From Streptomyces sp. Ru71 (GTDB lineage: Bacteria > Actinomycetota > Actinomycetes > Streptomycetales > Streptomycetaceae): a stretch of 64,000 bases of DNA. The stretch covers positions 94,073 through 158,072 of the forward strand of contig NZ_PQSS01000009.1 of assembly GCF_002920535.1 (NCBI RefSeq), read 5' to 3'. Shown one piece after another: positions 44,054 through 56,002 of the stretch; within the stretch, counting starts at the first letter, position 1, and every line of letters begins with the position of its first letter. The position numbers were made by a program, and so were the translations under genes. The notes below the pieces were generated by a model, which searched no databases, was not told the origin of the DNA, and worked only from the letters and a program-made list of their open reading frames with translations.

Positions 44054-44977
44054 TCAGTCCGGCAGCCAGTGCAGCTCGTGCGCCAGGGTTTTGGCGACGG
44101 TAAGGATGCGGCGGTGTAGTGGCGACTGCTCGCGCGGGAGGACCAGGTGGATCGTCAGGCTGGGCACGCCTCGCAGCGGTCGCCAGGTGAGACCGGCCGG
44201 TTGTGCCGTGGCCGCGGCTTCTCCGGCCGGGGCGAGGGTGACCCCGTCGTGCAGGTCGCGCTGAGACATGTCGAAAGAGACTGCGGGCGTGTGGAATCGG
44301 GGGCGTGGTCGGGCGTCTTGGAACAGTGCGGACAGCTGATCGTGGATCACGGGGTTGGCCGCACGGTCCGGGAGTCGCAGCGGATACGCGGCCGCGTCGG
44401 AGATCTCGATCTCCGGGTGTTCGGCCAGAGGATGGTGCTGCGCCAGCTGGACACCGATGCGCGCCCGCCGCAGCAGGAACCGGCGCACGCCACGGCCCGG
44501 TTGTTCACCTCGGGTGATCCCGGCGTCGATGCGGCCGTCGGCGACCGCGGGGGAGATCTCCGGTGTCGCCATCGGGACCGCTCCGACCCGGAGTCCGCTG
44601 TTGCCGCGAATCAGCCTGTCCACCAGGGCCGGCGCCGTCTCGGCCCCGGTGCTGAGGCTGTATCCGATGCGTAGCGTGCCCAGTTCACCGGCCGCCGCGC
44701 TCCGGGCGGTGTCCCATGCCCGGTCCAGCGCCGCCAGCGCGGGCGGCGCGGATTCCGCCAAAGCCGCACCTGCCGTGGTCAATACGACGCTACGCGTGTT
44801 GCGGACCAGCAGGGCCGTACCGAGTTCCGCCTCCAATCGGCGCATCCGGGCGCTGAGTGCGGGCTGTGCGATACCGATCCGTGCGGCCGCGCGGGTGAAG
44901 TTCAACTCCTGCGCCAGCACCAGGAAGTACCGCAGGCTCACCGTATCCGGCGCCACGTGCCCTCCCTGGCGATTCAT
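44054..44977 (-). CDS. LysR-family regulator
   Basis: The start at ATG 44977 gives 307 aa. The LysR HTH is LRYFLVLAQELNFTRAAARIGIAQPALSARMRRLEAELGTALL, followed by LTTAGAAL and a periplasmic-binding-like effector domain (TLRIGYSLSTGAETAPALV..., IDAGITRG). It is divergent from the DUF1330 gene 167 bp away, its probable target. Its 3' end is 133 bp from the transposon unit. Confidence 0.93.
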   Translation of the reverse strand: MNRQGGHVAPDTVSLRYFLVLAQELNFTRAAARIGIAQPALSARMRRLEAELGTALLVRNTRSVVLTTAGAALAESAPPALAALDRAWDTARSAAAGELGTLRIGYSLSTGAETAPALVDRLIRGNSGLRVGAVPMATPEISPAVADGRIDAGITRGEQPGRGVRRFLLRRARIGVQLAQHHPLAEHPEIEISDAAAYPLRLPDRAANPVIHDQLSALFQDARPRPRFHTPAVSFDMSQRDLHDGVTLAPAGEAAATAQPAGLTWRPLRGVPSLTIHLVLPREQSPLHRRILTVAKTLAHELHWLPD

Positions 44978-45144
44978 AGCGATCCTTTCTGAGTCTATCC
45001 CGTACCGGTCTTTCCCTCGACCGCACATCAAGCCCTAGCCTGCGCATATGTCGGTTCCATTGACCGCAGTTCCCGTCGCCGGGATCGATGGATCTGAGTG
45101 TCTTTTCGAAGTTGGACGTGTCCGGCCGAACACAGGAGGCTTCC

Positions 45145-45438
45145 ATGGCTAAGGGCTACTGGGTCAGTGTCTACCCCACCATTTCCGACCCTGAGAGGCT
45201 GACTGCCTACGACAAGCTGGCCCGTCCGGCTGTCCAGGCTGGGGGCGGGCGCCTCCTGTCCCGTGGCAGTCGAGTCGTCGCCCACGAGGACGGCATCACG
45301 CAACGCGTCGTTCTGATCGAGTTCGACAGCTTTGAGAAGGCCGTCGCAGCATACGAGAGCGAGGCATACCAGAAGGCGCTGGTGGCCCTCCCCAGCGGCG
45401 TCCAGCGCGACTTCCGCATCATCGAAGGCATCGAGTGA
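45145..45438 (+). CDS. DUF1330 protein
   Basis: AGGAGGCTTCC precedes ATG 45145; 97 aa. The DUF1330 ferredoxin-like fold is recognisable: KGYWVSVYPTISDPERLTAYDKLARPAVQAGGGRLLSRG, then QRVVLIEFDSFEKAVAAYESEAYQKAL. These small dimeric alpha/beta-barrel proteins are often enzymes or antibiotic-biosynthesis-monooxygenase-like. It is controlled by the divergent LysR gene. Confidence 0.93.
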   Translation: MAKGYWVSVYPTISDPERLTAYDKLARPAVQAGGGRLLSRGSRVVAHEDGITQRVVLIEFDSFEKAVAAYESEAYQKALVALPSGVQRDFRIIEGIE

Positions 45439-45642
45439 CCGGCGGGCCCAGCCATCGCTGACCTCCCGTCACCTGATACGCGCACGGGTGACGGCGCCGC
45501 ACAAGGCGCGTTCAAACTGGCGCGCAAGTACCGGCGACAGATCTTCCGTTTCCTGGGCAAGGCCCGCCCCTATATCATCGACTACCTGGGGCGGGGCGTT
45601 TACAACAAGATACGCAGCGCTGTGAACTGGGCGACTTCCTGA
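45439..45642 (+). other. Coding-like extension in frame behind the DUF1330 stop
   Basis: After the TGA at 45436 the same frame stays open for 67 codons and ends FKLARKYRRQIFRFLGKARPY then IIDYLGRGVYNKIRSAVNWATS. It has no ATG/GTG start of its own. The peptide is strongly cationic and amphipathic. It may be a readthrough extension, a peptide from an unusual start, or a fragment. A terminator follows at 45661. Confidence 0.35.
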
Positions 45643-45660
45643 CCGGTTCCAGCACCAGTC

Positions 45661-45698
45661 GGGGGTTCCGCATCACATTCGGGCGATGCGGAACCCCC
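45661..45698 (+). terminator. Strong hairpin terminator
   Basis: There is a perfect 14-bp stem (GGGGGTTCCGCATC / GATGCGGAACCCCC) with a 10-nt loop, followed by GCCTTTCTC. It marks the end of the DUF1330 transcript and lies 18 bp after the end of the in-frame extension. Confidence 0.85.
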
Positions 45699-45752
45699 GC
45701 CTTTCTCACATTCGTTCCGACGACCGTTCCCCGTAGTCACACATGAGGTGAA

Positions 45753-46322
45753 ATGTTCCCCATCGTCCTGTACGTCGCCCGCCGTGCCCTGCTGTACGGG
45801 ATCGCCTACGGGATCATGCTGACAGCCGTCGTCGTCGCCGTCACCGAGCTGACCGGACATGGCCGCGAGGGCGGCCGTCTCGAAGCGGCCGCGGTCGTCG
45901 GCGCCGGCCTGTGCGCGGTGCTCGTGCTGGGCCAGTTCGGCGTTGGGCTCGCCCACGTCCGCGCCGTGCGCGCCGCGGGCCGCCCGGCCGAGCTCGCCGC
46001 CGTCCGGGTCGGGCAGCACGGTGAAAGCGAGCTGGCGGCCTCCCCCGCCGAGGTGCGGGAGGCCGCCGCCCGGGCCCTGAAGACGCTGTATGGACGGCCC
46101 GCCCGCAGCGACGGTGACGGGCAGCTGTCAGCGGTGCGCCCAGGCTCCCGCCAGCGCATGGCCCAGCGGATAGTGGTGCGGGTCGAGGCCGCCGGCGGGC
46201 CGGAGCGTTCCGTGGTCCGGGTCAGCAGCGCGCCCCGGCTCGGCCTGTCCGCCTGGGACATGGGACAGGGCGCCCGCGAGGTGGCGGAGGTCCTGGAAGC
46301 GGTGCGGCGCCGCGTCGGCTGA
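45753..46322 (+). CDS. Membrane protein of unknown family
   Basis: GAGGTG precedes ATG 45753; 189 aa. There are two transmembrane helices at the N-terminus (VLYVARRALLYGIAYGIMLTAVVVAV and LEAAAVVGAGLCAVLVLGQFGVGLA). A cytosolic alpha/beta part follows (REAAARALKTLYG, RIVVRVEAAGGPERSVVRVSSAPRLG). No family recognised. It is convergent with the decayed amine oxidase gene. Confidence 0.65.
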   Translation: MFPIVLYVARRALLYGIAYGIMLTAVVVAVTELTGHGREGGRLEAAAVVGAGLCAVLVLGQFGVGLAHVRAVRAAGRPAELAAVRVGQHGESELAASPAEVREAAARALKTLYGRPARSDGDGQLSAVRPGSRQRMAQRIVVRVEAAGGPERSVVRVSSAPRLGLSAWDMGQGAREVAEVLEAVRRRVG

Positions 46323-46334
46323 CCGTCGACTGCC

Positions 46335-46841
46335 GCCCTGAGTGCAGTGCGCCGTGGACGGTAGCCGGCTCGCGCCCCCAGGTCGCCTCTCCCGCGAAGT
46401 GGGGAACGCCGTCGACGGGTCCTGCCATCGCATCGTGGTCGTCGTGCGAGGAGCCGACGGCGACGTAGGAGTGCGAGCCGAGGGCGAGAGGGTCGAAGCC
46501 CCAGCGTGTGATCCCGTGCGCAACGGGGGATGGAGTCGCCGTAGATCTCGCGGAGGAGCCGAGCACCGACGAGAAAACCTCCGCATCGGTCTTCCGCGCG
46601 ATCTCCCGACCCCAACCACCGCCGGCGAAGGTGAACCCATAGTTCCGTGAGCGGGTTATCGGTGAGACCGCGGATCCATGAGGCTCCACCGTCGTCGGAG
46701 AACCCCGCCTCGCCGTCCCGTCCATATCCGTCCACCGACACCCTCTCGCGCCTCAGGCACGACCACGCACTGTCCTGCGGCGTGCAGCAGTCGTGCCGCG
46801 GTGATGCCGGCGATTCCAGCGCCGACGACGATGGTGTCCAT
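46335..46841 (-). pseudogene. Flavin monoamine oxidase, frameshifted and internally deleted
   Basis: From 46841 the frame has DTIVVGAGIAGITAARLLHAAG (FAD fold) and REGVGGRIWT. A second frame gives GGASWIRGLTDNPLTEL, and a third gives ITRWGFDPLALGSHSYVAVG and PHFAGEATW...ATVHGALHSGRQ, the C-terminal flavin-binding end. These pieces cover the start and end of a ~430-residue flavin-containing amine oxidase. The ~250-residue middle is gone. Confidence 0.75.
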
Positions 46842-47093
46842 CTTCTTCTCTCTCCAGGGTCACCACGGGATGCCGGTGCGAACCCGGAACGGTATGCCGT
46901 AGATCAGCTGCCGCCTGGCCCACCTTCGATACACGCCCTACGTCACCGACTCCCGCTGAACCCCACCCGTTTTCGAAAGAGTTCGGTTTCACGCGACGGA
47001 CGCCGGCTGCGTCCCCGTAGAGCAGACGAAGGCATCACCCGTACCGCCGCACACAGCCACCGTTCGTCCGACTCGCGAACCCAAGAGGTACCC

Positions 47094-48911
47094 GTGACTC
47101 TCCTCTGCGCACTACGTCCTCACCGCCACCCGCGGTCGCGAGGGCGCCTCGCCGTCGGGTTGCTGGCCCTCATCGCCGGAACCCTGCCGAATGCGGCTGC
47201 CGACGCCGCCACCCCGCTCTCCGGATCGATCAGCGACACCGCGCCCACGACCACGTGGAGCGCCGGTCCCTTCGCCGTCCCGAATGTCTCCGGCACCGCC
47301 GGAACGGTGAGCTGCGGGAATGCGGAACCCTGCGACGACTACGCCCTGAAGGTGTCGGTGCCTGCCGGCTACGACGCCGGTCACAGCCTACGCATCGACG
47401 TCAAATGGCCGGACTCCGCCGCCGACTTCGACCTGTACGTCCTCGATGCGGACGGCCGAGAGGTGGCTGCCTCGGCCTCTTCCAGCGACCCGGAGACCGT
47501 GCTGCTTCCGGCGGTGTCGGCGTCCTACACCGTGCGCGTGGTGCCGTACGCGCCGCTCGGCGACAGCTTCACCGGCACCGCGAGCCTGATCACCGCTCCG
47601 GCCGATCCGCCGCCGAGTACGGCCACACCACCGACGTACGCGAACTCCTGGGCACCTGACGGCATCGCCGATGCGCACAACGCCGGTGAACCCTCGATAG
47701 GCGTTGACCGTGCGAGCGGCGCCGCGATGTTCCAGGCGTACACATCGACCCTCAAGGTCACCTACGACAGTGCCGGTGCCGCCACGTGGCAGGACAAGAG
47801 TGCGAGCGCGGCCAATGGCTGCCCCCAGGGCAGCACCACCAGCCTCGACCCGATCCTGTTCACCGACCCCGTCACCCATCGCACCTTCGAGTCGCAGCTC
47901 GCCGGCAAGACCGCCCTGACCTGCTACACCGACGACGACGGTGAAACGTGGTCGCCGACGGGCGGCTCCGGAATCAACTCCGGTGTGGACCACCAGACCA
48001 TCGGTGGTGGCCCCTTCGCCACGAGCGGTCCAGGTGCCCTCACGTCGTATCCGAACGCCGTCTACTACTGCTCCCAGGACATCGCCGACGCATCCTGCGC
48101 GGTCAGCCGTGACGGCGGCAGGACGTACGGGCCCGCCGTTCCCATGTACTCGCTGCTGGACTGCGGCGGCCTGCACGGGCATGTGAAGGTGGCCCCGGAC
48201 GGCACGGTGTACGTGCCCAACAAGGGCTGCAGTGGTCATCAGGCCGTGGCCGTCTCCGAGGACAATGGACTGACGTGGACCGTCCGCAATAACCCGTCCA
48301 GCACCCCCGGTGACTCGGACCCGAGCGTGGGGATCGGGTCCGGCGGGACCGTCTACATGGGCTACCAGAACAACGACGGCACTGCGCGCATCGCTGTCAG
48401 CCACGACAAGGGCAAGACGTGGCTGTACGACCAGAACGTCGGCGCGGCCCTCGGCATCAAGAACATCGTCTTCCCAGCCGTGACCGCGGGCGACGACAAC
48501 CGCGCCGCCTTCGCCTTCCTGGGCACCACCACGGGCGGCAACTATCAGGACGCGGCCGACTTCAAGGGAGTCTGGCACCTGTACGTGGCCACCACCTACG
48601 ACGGCGGCCAGTCCTGGGTCACCGTCGACGCCACCCCCACCGACCCGGTGCAGAAAGGGTCGATCTGCACGGGCGGCACCACCTGCGGCCAGGACCGCAA
48701 CCTCCTGGACTTCATCGACGTCACCACCGACGCCCAGGGCCGCGTGCTCGCCGCCTACGCCGACGGCTGCACCGGCACCTGCGCGACCGCAGGCGCCCAG
48801 AACTTCGACGCCCTGGCCTCCATCGCCCGCCAGGCCTCCGGCAACACGCTGTACGGCGCGTACGACGCCGTGGTCCAGGGCAAGCACAACAAGCGCAAAG
48901 GAAGCCACTAG
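47094..48911 (+). CDS. Secreted Asp-box (sialidase-like beta-propeller) protein
   Basis: GTG 47094 after AGAGG gives 605 aa with a signal peptide (RLAVGLLALIAGTLPNAAADAA). The N-terminal part (~60-170) is a PPC-like beta domain (DYALKVSVPAG..., DFDLYVLDADGREV). The rest is a six-bladed propeller-type region with at least five Asp boxes (TDDDGETW, SRDGGRTY, SEDNGLTW, SHDKGKTW, TYDGGQSW). Asp boxes occur in sialidases and other extracellular glycosidases, but catalytic residues are not identified, so enzyme activity is uncertain. It is immediately followed by a lipoprotein. Confidence 0.82.
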   Translation: MTLLCALRPHRHPRSRGRLAVGLLALIAGTLPNAAADAATPLSGSISDTAPTTTWSAGPFAVPNVSGTAGTVSCGNAEPCDDYALKVSVPAGYDAGHSLRIDVKWPDSAADFDLYVLDADGREVAASASSSDPETVLLPAVSASYTVRVVPYAPLGDSFTGTASLITAPADPPPSTATPPTYANSWAPDGIADAHNAGEPSIGVDRASGAAMFQAYTSTLKVTYDSAGAATWQDKSASAANGCPQGSTTSLDPILFTDPVTHRTFESQLAGKTALTCYTDDDGETWSPTGGSGINSGVDHQTIGGGPFATSGPGALTSYPNAVYYCSQDIADASCAVSRDGGRTYGPAVPMYSLLDCGGLHGHVKVAPDGTVYVPNKGCSGHQAVAVSEDNGLTWTVRNNPSSTPGDSDPSVGIGSGGTVYMGYQNNDGTARIAVSHDKGKTWLYDQNVGAALGIKNIVFPAVTAGDDNRAAFAFLGTTTGGNYQDAADFKGVWHLYVATTYDGGQSWVTVDATPTDPVQKGSICTGGTTCGQDRNLLDFIDVTTDAQGRVLAAYADGCTGTCATAGAQNFDALASIARQASGNTLYGAYDAVVQGKHNKRKGSH

Positions 48912-49415
48912 ATGAAACCACCGCCCACGGCTGCCGTACTGGCAGCAGCTGTCTTCAGCCTGGCCTCGGTCACAGGATGTTCGGCGACGAACCAGCACGC
49001 CAAGCCCCCGCGGGCGACGCCGTACGCGCAGAAGCAAGCAACCGATCCCCCGGACGGCAACGCAGCCGGTTCCGTCACCGGCAGCTGTCCGACTACCGCC
49101 TCACTGCCGCTCCCCAAGGACTTCCCGAAGAACCTGCCAGTGCCCGACGGCGCGATCGTGACCTCGGTGGAGCACCGCACCGGCGGCCGGCTCGTCGTCG
49201 CCACCGTCGTACGGGACGGATTCGACACCACCCTGGCGTTCCTGCACAAGCAGCTCCCCAAGGCCGGCTACATCCCTGAGGAGGGCGAAGTGGAAGAGGA
49301 CGACGCCGAGTCGAACTTCTCCTCCACGAGCGTCCGGGGCCGCTGGACCCTGCGGAAGATGCCCGACTGCGAGGCAGGGGTGTACCTCACGTACCTGACG
49401 TCCGCCGTCCCCTGA
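48912..49415 (+). CDS. Hypothetical lipoprotein
   Basis: The ATG directly follows the previous stop, so the gene is coupled to it. The 167-aa protein has a lipoprotein signal peptide MKPPPTAAVLAAAVFSLASVTGC with lipobox SVTGC. The mature part is a compact alpha/beta domain (LPLPKDFPKNLPVPDGAIVTSVE, TTLAFLHKQLPKAGYIPEEG, WTLRKMPDCEAGVYLTYL). It is likely surface-anchored and may hold the preceding secreted protein or its product. Confidence 0.8.
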   Translation: MKPPPTAAVLAAAVFSLASVTGCSATNQHAKPPRATPYAQKQATDPPDGNAAGSVTGSCPTTASLPLPKDFPKNLPVPDGAIVTSVEHRTGGRLVVATVVRDGFDTTLAFLHKQLPKAGYIPEEGEVEEDDAESNFSSTSVRGRWTLRKMPDCEAGVYLTYLTSAVP

Positions 49416-49454
49416 ACCCGGCCCGGCCACCCTCTTGCCGACCGGTGACACTGC

Positions 49455-49538
49455 AAGGGGCCACCTTCCGTGACTCCGAGAGGTCCGGTCCGGCAGCAAC
49501 GGCTCGACACAGGCCCACCGGTCGTCAGTCAACGACAC
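49455..49538 (-). pseudogene. IS5-family transposase N-terminal fragment
   Basis: The minus strand reads MSLTDDRWACVEPLLPDRTSRSHGRWPL, the start of a typical IS5-type transposase (LTDxxWxxIEPLLP), and then loses the frame. Only 28 residues remain. Confidence 0.65.
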
Positions 49539-49614
49539 GACGGTGCGCAGCCAGGCGCCGCCCCGTGCGGCAAGCCGGGTCGCGCGCGGTGTGTGCCCAC
49601 GTGCGTATGCCGCT

Positions 49615-49660
49615 GCGCGAGGCGCGAGTGGCGGGTGTACCCCCGACTCGCGCCTCGCGC
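49615..49660 (-). terminator. Long inverted repeat, shared terminator
   Basis: There is a perfect 15-bp stem (GCGCGAGGCGCGAGT / ACTCGCGCCTCGCGC) with a 16-nt loop. It lies between the rightward lipoprotein gene and the leftward GH62 gene, 20 bp after the GH62 stop, and so can end transcription from either side. Confidence 0.8.
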
Positions 49661-49679
49661 CCCAGATGGGTGAGTGGCG

Positions 49680-50741
49680 TCAGCAGTTGCTGTTCGTCTG
49701 CGTCAGCAGACCCAGCCTGTACGGGAGTTGTGAGTAGGCTCCGGACGCCGCCGGATCCAGCCCCTGGTACAGGAACTGCAGCCGGCACGGGTCGATCTCC
49801 ATGGTCTGGTCGATGCCGTCGCGGACCATCTCACCGTGGCTGATGTCCTTGGACCATGCCGTCCCGTCCGCGAAGGTCACATTGCTGGACCTCGCGAAGG
49901 GGTTGGCCTCCGTGTCGGCCAGCGGTGTCCACCGACCGTCGAGTCCATGCGCCGTCCACGAGCGGAAGTAGCGCCGCCCGTCGCTGCCGATGGCCTCGAC
50001 GAGCAGCAGGTACTGGTCGGCCGTGCCCTTGATCTTGTAGACGTTGCTCGCCTCGAAAAGCGAGAACTTGCTGTCCTGGAGGACGATCTTCGTGTTGCCG
50101 AACCCGTTCGGGAAGTCCTTGACCGTGGTCTCCGAGCGGTACAGGTGTCCGTTGTCGTCGGAGGAGAAGAGATAGCACTTCTCCTCGTCGCAGACGGTCC
50201 AGAAGTCGACCCAGTAGCCGTTGCCGATGTTGTCCTTGATGACCTGTGGCATGGAGTCCTGGAAGTTCTTCGGTGCGCTCCAGGAGGTGGGGTCGTCGAT
50301 GTTCTTCGTCGTCGAGTACGACGGCAGGCCCGTCTGGTACACGAGGTACCACGTCTTCTGCGGAGCGAAGTAGAAGGCCTGCGGCGCCGCCCGGTAGCCC
50401 TTGCCGATCGCCGTCGTGTCCAGCGGGGTCTGGTGCGCCGCCCCGGCCTTCGACCAGTCGTCGAAGCTTGTCTGGACGAGGCTCCAGCCGCCGGACGTGT
50501 CGGCGGTCGTGGCGAAGACGTGCCACCGTCCCTTGTAGCGGACGACCGAGGGGTCCTTCACGGAGACGACGGGGTGCGTGGCGTCCGGCTGAGGGGCGAT
50601 CAGCGGACCCGTCGACGACCACTGGAAGGTGCTGGTGAGCCGCCCTTGTCCGTCGGCCGTCGCGGCGGGCGCCGTGCCGAGCACGGCGACCAGGGCGGCC
50701 ACCGCCGCCGCGGCAGCGGACAGGCGCGTGCGGATGCGCAT
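49680..50741 (-). CDS. Secreted GH62 alpha-L-arabinofuranosidase
   Basis: AGGAGGACTGAG overlaps the end of the xylanase gene; 353 aa. A Sec signal peptide (LSAAAAAVAALVAVLGTAPAATA) precedes the five-bladed propeller of GH62. VVSVKDPSVVRYKGRWHVFATT contains the catalytic-base Asp; STTKNIDDPTSWSAPKNFQDSMP and ISHGEMVRDGIDQTMEIDPC, holding the presumed acid Glu, follow. There is no binding module. It removes arabinose side chains from arabinoxylan, helping the co-transcribed xylanase. Confidence 0.95.
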   Translation of the reverse strand: MRIRTRLSAAAAAVAALVAVLGTAPAATADGQGRLTSTFQWSSTGPLIAPQPDATHPVVSVKDPSVVRYKGRWHVFATTADTSGGWSLVQTSFDDWSKAGAAHQTPLDTTAIGKGYRAAPQAFYFAPQKTWYLVYQTGLPSYSTTKNIDDPTSWSAPKNFQDSMPQVIKDNIGNGYWVDFWTVCDEEKCYLFSSDDNGHLYRSETTVKDFPNGFGNTKIVLQDSKFSLFEASNVYKIKGTADQYLLLVEAIGSDGRRYFRSWTAHGLDGRWTPLADTEANPFARSSNVTFADGTAWSKDISHGEMVRDGIDQTMEIDPCRLQFLYQGLDPAASGAYSQLPYRLGLLTQTNSNC

Positions 50742-50742
50742 C

Positions 50743-54115
<3,373 letters not shown>

Positions 54116-54167
54116 GGAACTCCTCAAGTGCAGTAGAAAATAGGCCGGTTGATGGGTGAGGGCGCGG

Positions 54168-55013
54168 TCAGCCCTTGGTCGCGCCCATCGTGATGCCGCC
54201 GATCAACTGCCGTTCGGCCACCGCGTAGAAGCCGAGCGCGGGCACCATGGCGAGGACGAGGTACGCGAAGACGCGGGCGATGTCGGCGGCGTACTGGCCT
54301 TGGAACTGCTGGACGCCGACGGGGATCGTCCACCAGGTGGGTTCGCTGAAGACGAGCAGCGGGAGCAGGAAGTTGTTCCAGCTGCCGACGACTGCGAGGA
54401 CGGAGACGGTGCCGAGCGCGGGCCGTGCCATCGGCAGCAGGATCCGCCAGAAGAAGCCGAACGGGGAGCAGCCGTCGAGCGTGGCGGCCTCCTCCAGCTC
54501 GCCGGGGATCTCCCGGAAGAAGCCGCGCAGGATGACGATGGTCATGGGCAGACCGAACGCGGCCTGTGGCAGGATCACGCCCCACGGGTTGTCCAGCAGC
54601 CCGAACGTGCGCAGCAGGATGAACAGCGGCAGGATCGCCACGGCGAACGGGAACATCAGCCCGACGGCGAAGAGAGTGAACATCAACTCCCTTCCCTTGA
54701 AGGCGAATCGGGCGAGAGCGAACGCCGCGAGCGCGGCGGTGCCGACGGTGAGGGCCGTGGTGCCGACGGCGACCAGCGTGGACGAGCCGAGCATCCGCCA
54801 GAACGAGCTGTCGGCCAGGATGTCCGTGTAGTTGGACACGACCCAGGGCGAGGGCAGCCCGAAGGCGTTCTGGGAGAGCTGGTCGGTGGACTTGAAGCCG
54901 GACACCAGCGCGTACAGGAGCGGGGTGACCATGACGACGCCGACCAGCCACACGATGACGTACAGCGGTGTGGAGCGCAGCCGCCGGCGGGCTGCGGGAC
55001 TCAGGCCGCTCAT
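54168..55013 (-). CDS. bxlG: Sugar ABC transporter permease (MalG-like)
   Basis: The 281-aa protein has six helices and the EAA motif GELEEAATLDGCSPFGFFWRILLPMARPAL, which docks the ATPase. Its start overlaps the stop of the upstream permease (ATGA). No ATPase gene lies in the operon; Streptomyces CUT1 transporters usually share the MsiK ATPase encoded elsewhere. Confidence 0.95.
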   Translation of the reverse strand: MSGLSPAARRRLRSTPLYVIVWLVGVVMVTPLLYALVSGFKSTDQLSQNAFGLPSPWVVSNYTDILADSSFWRMLGSSTLVAVGTTALTVGTAALAAFALARFAFKGRELMFTLFAVGLMFPFAVAILPLFILLRTFGLLDNPWGVILPQAAFGLPMTIVILRGFFREIPGELEEAATLDGCSPFGFFWRILLPMARPALGTVSVLAVVGSWNNFLLPLLVFSEPTWWTIPVGVQQFQGQYAADIARVFAYLVLAMVPALGFYAVAERQLIGGITMGATKG

Positions 55014-55996
55014 CGGTTACCTCGCATGGTGGTGAGGGCTCCTTCGGTGTCACGGCGCAGCACGAACCGCTGGTAGGCGAGGGCGAAGACGAGGCTGATG
55101 AGGAACATGGCGATGCTGATCGCGCTGGCATAGCCGATCTGGTAGCGCTTGAAGCCGAACTGGAAGAGGGTGACGGCCATCGTCTCGGAGTGATGGTCGG
55201 GGCCGCCCTGGGTGGTGACCCACACCAGGTCGAAGAGCTGGATGGCGCCGATCACGGACAGGAAGACGCTGATGCGGATGGTCGGTCCGAGCAGCGGCAG
55301 GGTGATGTTGCGAAAGCGCTGCCAGGGACCTGCGCCGTCGATCCGGGCCGCCTCGTGCAGCTCGGTGGGGATGCCCTGCAGGCCGGCCAGGTACAGCATC
55401 ATGTGGAAGCCGAAGTACTTCCACATCATGACGAGGAAGAGGGTGGGCAGCACCCAGTCCTGGTCGGCGAACCAGAGACCGCCGAGGCTGTCGAGGCCGA
55501 TCGAGCCGAGCACCTTGTCGGCGAGTCCGTCGTCCGGCGCGAAGATCATGGAGAACAGGACGCCGGTGATGACCTCGGACAGGACGTACGGCGCGAAGAA
55601 CAGCATGCGGTAGACGGCACGGCCACGCAGCTTCTGGTTGAGCAGGACGGCCATGGCGAGCGCGAACGGAAGCTGCAGGCCGACGGAGAACACGACCAGG
55701 AGCAGGCCGCGCCACAGGTCGCCGAGGAAGACCGGGTCGTCGAACAAGCGGGTGTAGTTGTCGGTGCCGACGAAGTCCGAAGGCGTTCCGAACCCGCCCC
55801 AGTTGAAGAAGCTGACGTACAGCGCGTAGAGGATCGGCGTGAGGACGAACAGGGCGAACAGAACGAGGGCGGGCACGGTGAAGGTGAAGGCGGTCAGCCA
55901 GTCCCGGACCCGGCGCACCAGCGGGCGCCGGTTGTGTGCCGGTGCCGCCGGTTCCTTGGCGAGAGCGGGTGCCTCGTTGATCTGGGTCGAGGTCAT
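55010..55996 (-). CDS. bxlF: Sugar ABC transporter permease (MalF-like)
   Basis: The 328-aa protein has six to seven helices (FTFTVPALVLFALFVLTPILYALYVSFFNWGGFG at the first) and the EAA loop TELHEAARIDGAGPWQRFRNITLPLLGPTI. It pairs with the MalG-like permease in the membrane and receives ligand from the binding protein 6 bp upstream. It is specific to the CUT1 oligosaccharide group. Confidence 0.95.
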   Translation of the reverse strand: MTSTQINEAPALAKEPAAPAHNRRPLVRRVRDWLTAFTFTVPALVLFALFVLTPILYALYVSFFNWGGFGTPSDFVGTDNYTRLFDDPVFLGDLWRGLLLVVFSVGLQLPFALAMAVLLNQKLRGRAVYRMLFFAPYVLSEVITGVLFSMIFAPDDGLADKVLGSIGLDSLGGLWFADQDWVLPTLFLVMMWKYFGFHMMLYLAGLQGIPTELHEAARIDGAGPWQRFRNITLPLLGPTIRISVFLSVIGAIQLFDLVWVTTQGGPDHHSETMAVTLFQFGFKRYQIGYASAISIAMFLISLVFALAYQRFVLRRDTEGALTTMRGNR

Positions 55997-56002
55997 CGTG
56001 GG

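Noticed and set aside
47388..49037. 549-codon minus-strand frame opposite the Asp-box protein
   Set aside because: Gly/Val/Arg-rich antisense translation; the plus strand carries signal peptide and Asp boxes.
49615..49660. CRISPR-like or origin-like repeat
   Set aside because: A single perfect inverted repeat between convergent genes is better explained as a terminator.
54168..55996. ABC transporter ATPase in the bxl operon
   Set aside because: No Walker A/LSGGQ protein is encoded in the locus; Streptomyces sugar transporters of this group commonly use a shared ATPase encoded elsewhere.
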